Source of the DNA: Vitreoscilla sp.
GTDB lineage: Bacteria > Pseudomonadota > Gammaproteobacteria > Burkholderiales > Neisseriaceae
Assembly: GCA_030150505.1 (NCBI GenBank)
Contig: JASLFS010000029.1
Coordinates: 1-64,000 of the forward strand
Direction: 5' to 3'
Length of the DNA: 64,000 nt
The position numbers and the translations under genes are program-made. Below are positions 1 to 8,841 of this stretch, piece by piece. The notes under the pieces were generated by a model. That model searched no databases. It was not told the DNA's origin and saw nothing but the letters and a program-made list of their open reading frames with translations. Positions within the stretch are counted from its first letter, which is position 1, and every line of letters begins with the position of its first letter.

Positions 1-35
1 GGTTTGTGTTGCTGTGTCAGCAGCGAAGAAACCGA

Positions 36-115
36 ACTATACGCCAACACCCCATAACCGTCAACTACTTTAACAACCTTTTTTACAAAAATAATAGAAA
101 AATTCAACAAATGCC
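36..115 (-). promoter_or_regulatory. Strong sigma-70 promoter firing out of the left edge, rRNA/tRNA-type
   Basis: On the minus strand a -35 box TTGACG (59-64) is separated by exactly 17 bases from a -10 box TATAGT (36-41), each one base from consensus. The bases upstream of the -35 (65-115) are A/T tracts like an UP element. Downstream, the minus strand reads TTCGCTGCTGACACAG, which resembles leader sequence I recall in front of betaproteobacterial stable RNA operons. Transcription would start near base 28 and leave the window. The gene served is not visible, so the rRNA or tRNA assignment is inference. Confidence 0.6.
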
Positions 116-333
116 TATTTATTAACAACTTTTATTTCAAATCTATTAACTACTTTTTTAAAATCATACACAACATCTGGTAACTTGCCTTTCAACTCAC
201 ACTCAATATCAATGTAAATATAGTCTGCAAAAATAGCTATAAAGCAATTATTGGCAGAAATAATGCTATTTATGATGAAATGAGGATCGCTTTTACGCTT
301 TATATAGACAGCCAACCTAAATAAATATGAAAA

Positions 334-361
334 AAGCTGTCCGAGTAAACTCGGACAGCTT
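334..361 (-). terminator. Intrinsic terminator of the TraL-like unit
   Basis: A perfect 12-base-pair hairpin (334-345 with 350-361) has a TAAA loop. Read on the minus strand it is followed by a T run (331-335). It lies about 85 bases beyond the stop of the acidic membrane protein gene and would end that leftward unit. Confidence 0.8.
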
Positions 362-445
362 AGTGAAGAATTCTGAGAAGTAGATCTTTAATTAAATAAC
401 CAACTGTAAAAGTACACAACGATCTCAGTCTCAATGATAAGTAAA

Positions 446-1528
446 CTATTTAGCAAAGTGATAGCTGCTCGGTTTAATAAATGGTTTTGCTTTGGCTTTT
501 TCTGCTGGCTTTTCTGTTAAACCAACAATCTCACCATTTCCAGCATCTCTAATTGTTGCCTCTTCTAAATGACCGCTTGAATTAGATTCAACTATCAATT
601 CACTTGCTTCTGTTAAGCTTGCTTCAACATCCAATTTTTTGTCTGCAACTGACAATTGTGTAAACTTCTTAGAAACCAAATCTGATAGTAATTTAATATT
701 TTGCTGCCTACGAATAAATTCCGCATCGTATCGACTACCGCCACTCGCCTCTACTTGCGTTACATTTTCAATCACAGCAGAATCTATTGGCTCACTCTCT
801 ACTTCTGTAGATGTAGCTATTAAACTATCCTCTACTTCTTCTTCAGCTGTTGTGATTCCTTCTGCTTCTAATAGATTAATAGGCTCTACTACAAAATCAA
901 CATCAGCATCTTCTGTTACCTCAACATGCGCCACTTCTTGTTCATCGATTACAACATCCTGAATCTGGGCAGAAGATTCATCTACATCATTAGGTGCCAC
1001 TGGTTTAACACCAATCGAAAAAGGAACATTGGCCTCACTGAGAATATCATTAACCGTTCGAACTTTAGGCACCTCTTCAACAATAGCTGTTTTCACTTCT
1101 GCTTCATTGTCTTTATTGAAACCAGACTTTACAGCAGGAGTGGCTTTCCAATTAGATGACATGCTAACCATGCCAAAAGCTGGACCTTCGGGAATAAAAG
1201 GATTTTTATTATTGTGTACAGATGGTTTTTTAATATCTTCTTTATTTATACTCACATTCATTCCCCCACGAAAACCATGCGTTGTTGATGCTTGCTGATT
1301 TCCTAGTTGAGCAAAGGATGACTCTACTGCTACTGCTTCAGCACTAGCTAAATCATCCTCTTGGTCAATGACAGTAAATTGATTATCTTGAGAATCCGGC
1401 TCTACCTGGACATTCTCATTTCGCCATTGGCTCGACCTTTTAGCAATAATGAACTGAATAGCCAAATTCAAAATGGCTACTACCGCCAAAATAACGCTAA
1501 AAATTAACACCAATTTATCAATAGTCAT
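446..1528 (-). CDS. Acidic membrane-anchored protein, unknown function
   Basis: I do not recognise this 360-residue protein. It has one hydrophobic segment near the N-terminus (about residues 4-28, rich in Leu, Ile and Val), followed by a short basic stretch (AKRSSQWRN). The remaining 300 residues are rich in Glu, Asp, Val, Ala and Ser and look largely disordered; several stretches repeat runs of E/D with V/I. The last 30 residues turn basic (KPAEKAKAKPF). This fits a bitopic inner-membrane protein with a long acidic tail. It starts 38 bases after the TraL-like ATPase gene and shares its terminator, so the two are probably co-transcribed. I chose the ATG; a TTG six codons upstream is possible. 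A membrane anchor or partner for the ATPase is inference only. Confidence 0.6.
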   Translation of the reverse strand: MTIDKLVLIFSVILAVVAILNLAIQFIIAKRSSQWRNENVQVEPDSQDNQFTVIDQEDDLASAEAVAVESSFAQLGNQQASTTHGFRGGMNVSINKEDIKKPSVHNNKNPFIPEGPAFGMVSMSSNWKATPAVKSGFNKDNEAEVKTAIVEEVPKVRTVNDILSEANVPFSIGVKPVAPNDVDESSAQIQDVVIDEQEVAHVEVTEDADVDFVVEPINLLEAEGITTAEEEVEDSLIATSTEVESEPIDSAVIENVTQVEASGGSRYDAEFIRRQQNIKLLSDLVSKKFTQLSVADKKLDVEASLTEASELIVESNSSGHLEEATIRDAGNGEIVGLTEKPAEKAKAKPFIKPSSYHFAK

Positions 1529-1566
1529 TTTACTAATCTTTTTCAATTGCGCGGACTCAAATAGAT

Positions 1567-2295
1567 TTAGCTACCTAATATACCTTGCAACTGCTCAAAC
1601 AACTCTTCTTTATATAATTTTAAACGACGCTTAGCAGCAAAACTGAAAAGCTTATCTTTGTCTTCTTCTACAGAATGAAAAGAAAGGTTTAATTTGCTTA
1701 AAATATTAATATCTTCAAAAAGAGGTGTGTGTTGCACATGGCGTAATTGAACAATGCCTAATACTGATGGCTTAATTCCATGAAAAGATGCTTCTTGTTG
1801 ATAATCCAACTCCACTTGATTAATGAAGCTATTTTCCCAAACAACAAATTTAACTTTTGGGAAAAGGGCAACCAATCGAGTCAATTCTGCATAGCAATCA
1901 GTAAACTCTCTACCACCTGGCAATGGAATATGCATAACAACTGGGCGTTTATTTTCCAATAGCAAGTTCACAATATCACTGTCTTGCATATATTGAAGCA
2001 AAGTAATATGCGTGCTTGAACCATTATCAATAACAAACGATACATCTTGGTTATCAATAATTGATTCCACCATGGGATCATAATAACGAGTGCCAACAGA
2101 GTTAGCATCAGCTTCTATTTTAATAACGTCCAAGCCTTTAACGCTAATGAAGCTATTGCTTAATGGATCGGTATCAAAACCAACAACCTGACCATGCTCT
2201 TCAAGAAACTGATACAAAAAAGCAGATATGGTTGACTTCCCTACCCCACCTTTGGCCTGAGTAACAATATGGATAGATTTTTGGATATAATTCAT
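1567..2295 (-). CDS. TraL-like ParA/MinD-family ATPase
   Basis: This 242-residue P-loop ATPase has a deviant Walker A (KGGVGKS, about residues 15-21) and a following FDTDPLSNSF segment. From memory, the family's IncP conjugation member TraL has the equivalents KGGVGKS, IDTDPVNATF and VVDNGASSF; here the last is VIDNGSSTH. Length and motif order fit TraL rather than chromosome-partitioning ParA or Soj, and no parB or parS is nearby. TraL function is poorly defined even in plasmids. No relaxase, coupling protein or type IV secretion gene is visible here, so this may be a remnant or a domesticated ATPase. It is followed by the acidic membrane protein gene. Confidence 0.65.
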   Translation of the reverse strand: MNYIQKSIHIVTQAKGGVGKSTISAFLYQFLEEHGQVVGFDTDPLSNSFISVKGLDVIKIEADANSVGTRYYDPMVESIIDNQDVSFVIDNGSSTHITLLQYMQDSDIVNLLLENKRPVVMHIPLPGGREFTDCYAELTRLVALFPKVKFVVWENSFINQVELDYQQEASFHGIKPSVLGIVQLRHVQHTPLFEDINILSKLNLSFHSVEEDKDKLFSFAAKRRLKLYKEELFEQLQGILGS

Positions 2296-3056
2296 TTCTA
2301 TTCTCTCGACAATACGTAATCTTATCTAAAATGCATATTTAATATGGGTATTTATACTACATTCTAACCTATATATACAATCAATTAAATTATTTGCATC
2401 TAAAGATTTAATATTTCACAATTCATATCCATTATGTAAATTAAATATTTTGTATTAACAATACAATAAAAAACTAATTATCTGTTTTTATTATTATTTA
2501 TTATTTAAATAGATTTTTTAATTTTTTAATGGTCTTTTCGCCATATAACAACGAAAATTAAATGGTCTATAAAAGCATTTTCATTTCAAATGAAAATATC
2601 ACGCTAAACAATCCTATTGCAGACAAAAGTCTGCAAAAACCATGTAAATTAACGTTTTAATTCATCAAAAAAACCTGATATGCATAAAATAATTCAATTT
2701 TTTCTTATTTATTTACAAAAAACGCCTGGTTTAATCGAAAATTTGATGTTTTCTACTAATTAATTAATGTTAATCTTATCAAAATAGCAAGTTAAGATTA
2801 TTCCTAATAAAATTCAAACATTTACAATAAAAAAAATCTTACCGAACCATAGATTTGTTAAAATTTGATAACAACAAAACTAAATTTATTGCTCATTTAA
2901 AGGCTCTTGTCTATTGCACATTTCGTCAATCTCTTTTACATTGTTATTCAAACGTTGAGTAATAACGTTAAAAAGCCAAGATTACAAAGGCAATATAATA
3001 AAATAGAGTTAAGAGAAAATGTTACGATCGCATACAGAGAAAATGTGGTGTAACCA
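2296..3056. other. AT-rich gap of about 760 bases without a recognisable gene
   Basis: Both strands lack a convincing coding region. The stretch is very AT-rich, with A and T tracts around 2460-2530 suggesting bent DNA. The end next to the ATPase gene holds its candidate promoter. An imperfect short direct repeat, GAGAAAATGT and its near copy, lies at about 3013-3047. I see no tRNA, no att-like repeat and no transposase remnant. Confidence 0.6.
2351..2380 (-). promoter_or_regulatory. Candidate promoter of the TraL-like unit
   Basis: On the minus strand, TATAAA (2351-2356) lies 18 bases downstream of a weak -35 TTGTAT (2375-2380), about 55 bases before the ATPase start codon. The -10 is good and the -35 is poor. 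Confidence 0.4.
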
Positions 3057-3098
3057 AATAACAAAATGGACTGCTCATATGCAGTCCATTTTGTTATT
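3057..3098 (-). terminator. Terminator of the FUSC gene overlapping its stop codon
   Basis: A perfect 18-base-pair inverted repeat (3057-3074 with 3081-3098) has a six-base loop. Its right arm includes the stop codon of the FUSC-family gene. The distal arm is T-rich on the minus strand. Confidence 0.7.
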
Positions 3099-4182
3099 CT
3101 ACTTCTTGAAAAAACCTCAATCGCCCGAGCAAGGATATAATTCGCTGCTTGAGCACTTCTTGATACAAAAACCATCCGCCTATAGCGCCAATAATACTGC
3201 CTAAAACAGAATCCCAAAAACGAGCATGAATCAAACTAGAAACCGCCACCTGAACATCTGCGCCAGCTTCTGCTAGAAAAATAGTTAACGGCGTAATGAA
3301 GATGACTGCAAAAGTATAGTTCCGAACAATTAAGGTTTCGATAATAAAATTCAATACTGTCATGGTTAAAGCAATTTGCCATGGATTCATTGGTAAGCTT
3401 AATAAGCACCATGCAACGACTAAACCAAGCCCTGTTCCCACAATTCGATGAATTTGTCTTGTCCATGTCGCATGAAAAGAGATGCCTTGCAAAATAGCAA
3501 CGCAGCTAATGGGTACCCAATAAGGTCGATCTAATTGAAGAAGTTCAGCAACAATTAACGAAAGAACCACAAAAAAAGCAATAATCAATGCTTCGGCAAC
3601 ATGTTTCTTAAAGAGCTGTAAGTTATGAATTGATGCCTGCGTAGATGGGACGGGTTTAAGAAAAAATACACCATATATCACCGCCATCATACAAGCTGAC
3701 ATGCTGCCCAAGGCTAAGACGCCGACAAATGTAGGCAGATCTGGTAAATCATAAGGAATATAGAGTGCGATACAACCTGCCATAATTAAGAAAATAACGC
3801 CAGGTGGTCCAACTTGGTAATATCGGCACCCAATATACGTTGAAAAAACCATAAAAAACAGAACAATAAAGGATAAAAAAGGAAAGATTTGTCCGATAAG
3901 CCCTAAGGTAAAACAAAATACCATGGCAAATGAAACTGCTATCAGCGTTATAAACCGATGAGCAATGGGCGTAGCTGGCTGATATAAGAAAACCATGCTC
4001 CCCAACATTGCAACCAACCCATAGGCCATTTGATCAAAATAAGCAGCGACAAATAATGGCAGTCCAGATGTCATGGCTGCCATTAATGGTAGATGCCACT
4101 TTCGATCGCTGTTTCTGATGGTAAGCAATCCTTTTAGTTCAGCCCTTAAATACAATAAAAACTGATCAAACCAATTCAACAT
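3094..4182 (-). CDS. FUSC-family inner-membrane transporter
   Basis: This 362-residue polytopic membrane protein has about ten hydrophobic segments in two groups, with a hydrophilic stretch between them near residues 175-195. The second half (ILQGISFHATWTRQIHRIVGTGLG and the helices after it) matches the FUSC_2 pattern of aromatic-acid and fusaric-acid exporters, where a conserved basic patch follows a transmembrane helix. Full-length FUSC proteins such as YccS or AaeB are about twice this size, so this is the short form. Substrate is unknown. It ends in a long hairpin and starts 15 bases after the stop of the upstream cytochrome-assembly-like gene, suggesting co-transcription. Confidence 0.7.
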   Translation of the reverse strand: MLNWFDQFLLYLRAELKGLLTIRNSDRKWHLPLMAAMTSGLPLFVAAYFDQMAYGLVAMLGSMVFLYQPATPIAHRFITLIAVSFAMVFCFTLGLIGQIFPFLSFIVLFFMVFSTYIGCRYYQVGPPGVIFLIMAGCIALYIPYDLPDLPTFVGVLALGSMSACMMAVIYGVFFLKPVPSTQASIHNLQLFKKHVAEALIIAFFVVLSLIVAELLQLDRPYWVPISCVAILQGISFHATWTRQIHRIVGTGLGLVVAWCLLSLPMNPWQIALTMTVLNFIIETLIVRNYTFAVIFITPLTIFLAEAGADVQVAVSSLIHARFWDSVLGSIIGAIGGWFLYQEVLKQRIISLLGRLRFFQEVE

Positions 4183-4197
4183 TTTATATCCTTACAA

Positions 4198-5007
4198 CTA
4201 AATACCCAGAATAATCTCACTAACAAATTTACTACCAACATAAGCTAAAACCATAAATAAGAAACCGATTAAAATCCAAATTGCGGCTTTGCGACCACGC
4301 CAATTTAAACGCCAACGCATGGTTAATAAGAAAGCATATGCTAACCATGACATCACACCAAAAACGCCTTTATGCGTCCATGCGAATGGCTGCCCAAAAA
4401 TGGCTTCTGAGAAAAACACTCCGCCTAACACGGTAATACTCAGCCCGATGAAGCCTAAGCTAATCATTTGAAACATTAAACGTTCTAAACTTAATAATGG
4501 TGGTAAAAAAGAAATCAGTGGGGAAAATTTCTTTTGTCGCAGTTGCTTTTGTAGGAAAAGAACCAAAACAGCCATTAAGGTTGCTAAGCCTAATAAGCTA
4601 TAAGACAACAATGACGCAACGATGTGCAATACGACATATTGATTGGCTAAAATCTCACCTTCTGGGTGTCCAGGGAAAATAAAAGCAAGCAATATGCATA
4701 AAAACGTCACTGGATACAGTAATAATTGCAGTCCTTTTAATTGATAGAAAAAACTACCACACCAATACATGACTAACATCAACCAACAGACTAATGTTAA
4801 AGCATGCCCGAAACTTAAAATCATTAATCTTTCTGACAGTATTGGCGCCCACAACCAATATCCATGCAGCAATAGGGTCGGTGCAAGAATGGCTAATTCC
4901 CACTTTTGTGGCAGTGCTTTGCCTTGATTTGGGTTAAACCAAAACCGCATTACATGAAAGCTTAAGCTCGCATAAATGATTATTAAGGTAATAAATATAT
5001 AATTCAT
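4198..5007 (-). CDS. CcsA/CcmC-type cytochrome c assembly-like protein (YpjD family)
   Basis: The 269-residue protein has about eight membrane helices. Near the C-terminus it carries WTHKGVFGVMSWLAYAFLL, the signature region of the HemX/YpjD branch of the cytochrome c assembly superfamily, with a histidine in a Trp/His-rich loop. VVLHIVASLLSYSLLGLA near residue 130 supplies a second conserved histidine. Family members handle haem (CcsA, CcmC) or are of unsettled role (YpjD/CorE). It is divergent from ffh, the same neighbourhood as ypjD-ffh in many Proteobacteria, which supports the YpjD assignment. I do not infer a specific haem reaction. Confidence 0.75.
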   Translation of the reverse strand: MNYIFITLIIIYASLSFHVMRFWFNPNQGKALPQKWELAILAPTLLLHGYWLWAPILSERLMILSFGHALTLVCWLMLVMYWCGSFFYQLKGLQLLLYPVTFLCILLAFIFPGHPEGEILANQYVVLHIVASLLSYSLLGLATLMAVLVLFLQKQLRQKKFSPLISFLPPLLSLERLMFQMISLGFIGLSITVLGGVFFSEAIFGQPFAWTHKGVFGVMSWLAYAFLLTMRWRLNWRGRKAAIWILIGFLFMVLAYVGSKFVSEIILGI

Positions 5008-5118
5008 ACCGTCTCTTTCTCATTGATTCTGCATATCATAAATACAATAGGTCGTGTAAAATACAAATCAATTTTATCAGGAACACCTAACAGGTGCAGT
5101 CAATTATTAAGGATTAGC

Positions 5119-6477
5119 ATGTTAGACAATCTTTCTAGTCGTTTAAGTCAAATGGTCAAGACCATGCGTGGGCATGCTCGTCTGACTGAAGATAATATTA
5201 AAGATGCTTTGCGTGAAGTTCGCATGGCATTGCTTGAAGCCGACGTTGCGTTACCAGTAGTTAAAGATGTTATTGCTCAAATTAAAGAAAAAGCAATGGG
5301 TCACGAGGTTATTGGTAGCTTAACACCAGGACAAGCTTTTATTGGTGTTGTTAATGACTCATTAACCGATTTAATGGGCACTGAAAACCACAGTTTAAAT
5401 TTAGCTGCCGTTCCACCTGCAATTATTTTAATGGCAGGTTTACAAGGTGCAGGTAAAACAACTACTGTTGGTAAACTAGCTCGTTTATTAAAACACGACC
5501 ACAAGAAAAAAATCTTGGTGGTTTCTGCTGACGTTTATCGCCCTGCTGCCATTGAACAATTGCGTTTATTAGCAGAGCAAGTTGAAGTTGAATTTTTCCC
5601 ATCAGACATATCACAGAAACCTGTTGATATTGCTAATTCAGCATTAGATTACGCCAAAAAACACTTTTTTGATGTACTAATGGTGGATACCGCTGGTCGC
5701 TTAGCCATTGATGAAGCGATGATGGAGGAAATTAAAGCCCTACACAAAACCCTAAATCCAATTGAAACCTTGTTTGTGGTTGATGCTATGCAAGGTCAAG
5801 ATGCGGTTAATACAGCAAAAGCTTTTAACGATGCTTTACCATTAACAGGTGTTATCTTAACCAAAATGGATGGTGATGCTCGTGGTGGTGCTGCTTTATC
5901 TGTGCGCCATGTCACTGGTAAACCTATTAAATTCTTGGGTATTGGTGAGAAGGTAACGGGTTTAGAAGCATTCCACCCTGATCGTCTAGCTAGCCGAATT
6001 CTTGGCATGGGTGACGTTTTAACATTAATTGAAGATGTACAAAAAGGCATTGACCACGAAACTGCTGCCCAAATGGCTAAAAAGCTACACAAAGGCAAGG
6101 GTTTTGATTTAAATGACTTTAAAACACAAATTCAACAAATGCGAAACATGGGCGGCATTGAATCTTTGCTATCAAAAATGCCAGGCCAAATGGGTGAACT
6201 TTCAAAACATGTTCCAGAAGGAACTGCTGAGAAAGCAATGGGTTCAGTTGAAGCCATTATTAACTCGATGACACCAAAAGAACGTAGCAACCCTGGCTTA
6301 ATCAAAGCAAGCCGAAAACGCCGTATTGCGGTTGGCTCTGGCGTTACTGTTCAAGAAGTTAATAAAATGCTTAAACAATTTGAACAGTCACAAAAAATGA
6401 TGAAGCAATTAACCAAAGGCGGTATGGGTAAATTGCTAAAAATGGCTCAAGGCATGAAAGGTATTTTACCTAAATAA
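5119..6477 (+). CDS. ffh: Signal recognition particle protein Ffh (SRP54)
   Basis: Ffh is the GTPase that binds signal sequences of nascent inner-membrane proteins, together with 4.5S RNA, and docks them at FtsY. The protein is 452 residues, the usual length. It has the N-terminal helical bundle, a G domain with GLQGAGKTTTVGKLA (P-loop), DTAGR (G3) and TKMDG (G4), and a methionine-rich M domain ending in a run of MxxM pairs. I place the start at the ATG preceded by AAGGA with suitable spacing; the open frame extends 32 codons further upstream but has no ribosome site there. A strong terminator follows. Confidence 0.97.
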   Translation: MLDNLSSRLSQMVKTMRGHARLTEDNIKDALREVRMALLEADVALPVVKDVIAQIKEKAMGHEVIGSLTPGQAFIGVVNDSLTDLMGTENHSLNLAAVPPAIILMAGLQGAGKTTTVGKLARLLKHDHKKKILVVSADVYRPAAIEQLRLLAEQVEVEFFPSDISQKPVDIANSALDYAKKHFFDVLMVDTAGRLAIDEAMMEEIKALHKTLNPIETLFVVDAMQGQDAVNTAKAFNDALPLTGVILTKMDGDARGGAALSVRHVTGKPIKFLGIGEKVTGLEAFHPDRLASRILGMGDVLTLIEDVQKGIDHETAAQMAKKLHKGKGFDLNDFKTQIQQMRNMGGIESLLSKMPGQMGELSKHVPEGTAEKAMGSVEAIINSMTPKERSNPGLIKASRKRRIAVGSGVTVQEVNKMLKQFEQSQKMMKQLTKGGMGKLLKMAQGMKGILPK

Positions 6478-6492
6478 ATTAAGCCAACAAAA

Positions 6493-6531
6493 CAAAGGCT
6501 CCCTGAACGCGTTCAGGGAGCCTTTGTTTTT
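6493..6531 (+). terminator. Terminator of ffh built from an inverted uptake-like motif
   Basis: A perfect 15-base-pair stem (6493-6507 with 6512-6526), CGCG loop and T5 tail. Both arms contain AGGCTCCCTGAA, one base different from the exact uptake motif AGGCTGCCTGAA found elsewhere in the window. Confidence 0.9.
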
Positions 6532-6587
6532 CTATCATCATAAAAAACACAGCATTAAAATATTTAATCACTTATAATTCAACTAAA

Positions 6588-7400
6588 TCACTGGTTACGG
6601 CGAATCCAACGTAACCAAGTATCAAAAAGATTTTTTTGTAATCCAGCAATCACTGAGCGTTTAAACACATGCTCGCCGCTCCAAAATTCATCGCCTTCAA
6701 GCGTTGCCAGATACCCACCTGCTTCTTCAAAAATCAATGCCCCTGCTGCATAATCCCAAAGTTTCTGCCCACCATGCACATACACATCATATCGACCCGA
6801 AGCCAAATAACACCAATCTAACGTACTTGAGCCCATGCTGCGCTGACTGCCACAAGGCGCCAATGTTTGCATGCGGCTAGATAGCTTACCACTACGCAAA
6901 TATTTCACTTCCACACCAGCAATGGCTTCAGACAAAGGACGCTCTGAAAGCTTAATAGGCAATTTAATGCCATTTAAAAAAGCACCCTCATCCCGCTGCG
7001 CATAAAACATCTCATTGGTGACAGGATTAAAGATGGCAGCCAAATGACTGCGGCCATTTTTCACATAAGCAACAGACAAGGCAAAATGAGGCAGACCATT
7101 CACAAAATTGGTTGTGCCATCAATGGGATCGACAATCCATAATCCTTTTTCATTTTCTGCCCACAATCCCTGCTGCTCACTAAAATGCATTTCTTCACCA
7201 AGCATTGGGCAATTAATGATGTCAGGCAACAATTTAGCAAACGCATTTTGCGCGGCAACATCCGCCTCAGTATAAAGCGTACCATCGGCTTTTTTACTAC
7301 TACCGACCTGCATAAATCTTGGCATAACTTCAGTTTGCGCCACTTGCCGCACAACTGCTAGCAATTTATCTAACACGCTTGCTATCCCTTCACTTGGCAA
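6588..7400 (-). CDS. Inositol monophosphatase family protein (SuhB/HisN type)
   Basis: This Mg2+/Li+-sensitive phosphatase family protein shows GEE (about 69-71), the metal-binding signature DPIDGTTNF (91-99) and the second motif LWDYAAG near residue 217. Length of 270 is normal. Substrate within the family (inositol-1-phosphate, histidinol phosphate, or the SuhB RNA-polymerase role) cannot be read from sequence. The frame opens with TTG and no clear ribosome site; a GTG at 7374-7376, preceded by GAAGGG, may be the true start and would shorten the protein by eight residues. It is divergent from rsmE. Confidence 0.9.
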   Translation of the reverse strand: MPSEGIASVLDKLLAVVRQVAQTEVMPRFMQVGSSKKADGTLYTEADVAAQNAFAKLLPDIINCPMLGEEMHFSEQQGLWAENEKGLWIVDPIDGTTNFVNGLPHFALSVAYVKNGRSHLAAIFNPVTNEMFYAQRDEGAFLNGIKLPIKLSERPLSEAIAGVEVKYLRSGKLSSRMQTLAPCGSQRSMGSSTLDWCYLASGRYDVYVHGGQKLWDYAAGALIFEEAGGYLATLEGDEFWSGEHVFKRSVIAGLQKNLFDTWLRWIRRNQ

Positions 7401-7457
7401 TCATTTACAATAAACTATCATATTAACCAGTTTCTTCTTTTTTACCAAATCCAATTT

Positions 7458-8195
7458 ATGCCAAGATTTTTCGTTAATCAAACCTTAAGCAATCAGCAAA
7501 TTATTTCACTGCCTGACACTGTCGTACGTCATATTCATGTCTTACGATTGCGCATTGATAGTGATATTATTTTATTCAATGGCGATGGGAAAAATTACCA
7601 TGCCCATCTGACTGATATTCAAAAGCGCCATGCTGAAGCTTCCATTACACAAATAACCGACAACACCAGCGAATCGCCGCTGCATTTCACTTTGGTGCAA
7701 GCCATCTCCAGCGGAGATAGGATGGATTTCACCCTACAAAAAAGCGTAGAATTAGGCGTCAATATCATCCAACCCATCAGCACCGAACGCTCTATTGTTC
7801 GCCTGCAAGGTGAACGAGCACAAAAGAGAATCGAGCGCTGGCAAGAAATTGTCATTTCAGCTTGCGAACAATGTGGGCGCAGCACCATTCCCAAAGTTTT
7901 ACCTATTTTGACGCTTACCGAATACTTACAGCAGCTTGATTTATCGAGTAATTGCACCAATACTTATTTACTACTGAGTATCGCAAAAAATGAAGGCATT
8001 CATGCCATCACCCCAGCCCCAGAGCATATTACATTAATGGCTGGACCAGAAGGTGGCTTAAGCGACAACGAAGAAAGTAAAATTTTTGCAACTGGTTTCC
8101 AAGCCTTAACCCTTGGACCCAGAATTCTACGGACCGAAACAGCCGCTTTAACAGCCATAGCAGCCATGCAAACACTGTGGGGAGATTTTCACTAA
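7458..8195 (+). CDS. rsmE: 16S rRNA (uracil-1498-N3) methyltransferase RsmE
   Basis: RsmE methylates U1498 of 16S rRNA in the assembled small subunit. The 245-residue protein begins with the family's MPRFFV and a PUA-like domain (HVLRLRIDSDIILFNGDG). It ends with the SPOUT knot: MAGPEGGLSDNE, then LGPRILRTETAA, which bind S-adenosylmethionine. The start ATG is directly supported by the family N-terminus. trhA follows 12 bases later and probably shares the transcript. Confidence 0.95.
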   Translation: MPRFFVNQTLSNQQIISLPDTVVRHIHVLRLRIDSDIILFNGDGKNYHAHLTDIQKRHAEASITQITDNTSESPLHFTLVQAISSGDRMDFTLQKSVELGVNIIQPISTERSIVRLQGERAQKRIERWQEIVISACEQCGRSTIPKVLPILTLTEYLQQLDLSSNCTNTYLLLSIAKNEGIHAITPAPEHITLMAGPEGGLSDNEESKIFATGFQALTLGPRILRTETAALTAIAAMQTLWGDFH

Positions 8196-8207
8196 TATAG
8201 GATTATT

Positions 8208-8831
8208 ATGTACCACACAGAACGATTTAATGCTTATTCACATCTGATAGGAACAATATTAGCCATTATCGGTACCGTCCTTTTGCTTATCAAATCCGCT
8301 GGCAGTCACTCAGCTTTACGCATTGTCAGCTCAGCAATTTATGGCGCATCTTTAATTATCCTATACAGCTTTTCAACGTTTTATCACAGCATTTGGCAAC
8401 CCAAAGCCAAAGGCATATTACAAAAATTTGATCACTGTTCAATCTACTTACTGATTGCTGGTACCTACACACCATTTGCTTTAACCACACTCCCACCAGC
8501 TTGGGGATGGTCAATTTTTGGTGTCTCTTGGGGATTGGCATTATTCGGCATCATTCAAGAAGTCACTTATGGCCGCATTTCTCCATCTCGCTGGCTATCT
8601 TTGGTGCTTTATGTGGTAATGGGATGGCTCATTATTGTTGCCATCAATCCTTTGACTCAAAACTTATCCAACTGGGGATTATTCTGGCTGGTTTTTGGTG
8701 GCCTTTTATATAGTATCGGAATTTACTGGTTTATTAATGATGAAAAAATCAAACATGGTCATGGAATCTGGCATATTTTTGTTCTGCTAGGCAGCATTTC
8801 ACATTTCATCTGTATTTATTACTTCTTATAA
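8208..8831 (+). CDS. trhA: Hemolysin III / TrhA-type PAQR membrane protein
   Basis: The 207-residue protein has seven hydrophobic helices. It carries the PAQR/hemolysin III motifs: FNAYSHLIG at the start, FSTFYHS in the third helix region, FDHCSIYLLIAGTYTP, and a late HIFVLLGSISHF. These place the conserved Ser, Asp and His metal-site residues. E. coli TrhA (YqfA) is linked to membrane energy homeostasis; the hemolysin name comes from a Bacillus relative and should not be read as toxicity here. AGGATTATT precedes the ATG. Transcription ends at the hairpin 8842-8867. Confidence 0.9.
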   Translation: MYHTERFNAYSHLIGTILAIIGTVLLLIKSAGSHSALRIVSSAIYGASLIILYSFSTFYHSIWQPKAKGILQKFDHCSIYLLIAGTYTPFALTTLPPAWGWSIFGVSWGLALFGIIQEVTYGRISPSRWLSLVLYVVMGWLIIVAINPLTQNLSNWGLFWLVFGGLLYSIGIYWFINDEKIKHGHGIWHIFVLLGSISHFICIYYFL

Positions 8832-8841
8832 AACCACAAAA

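Noticed and set aside
1..70. C-terminal tail of a protein running in from the left edge
   Set aside because: Short frames are open, but the stretch is better explained by the promoter and leader on the minus strand.
115..315. A 66-residue minus-strand open frame
   Set aside because: It opens with TTG with no usable ribosome site, has no recognisable family, and overlaps the AT-rich region upstream of the edge promoter.
2948..3217. A minus-strand open frame of 89 residues next to the FUSC gene
   Set aside because: It overlaps the FUSC gene end and the long inverted repeat; its pattern is explained by those.
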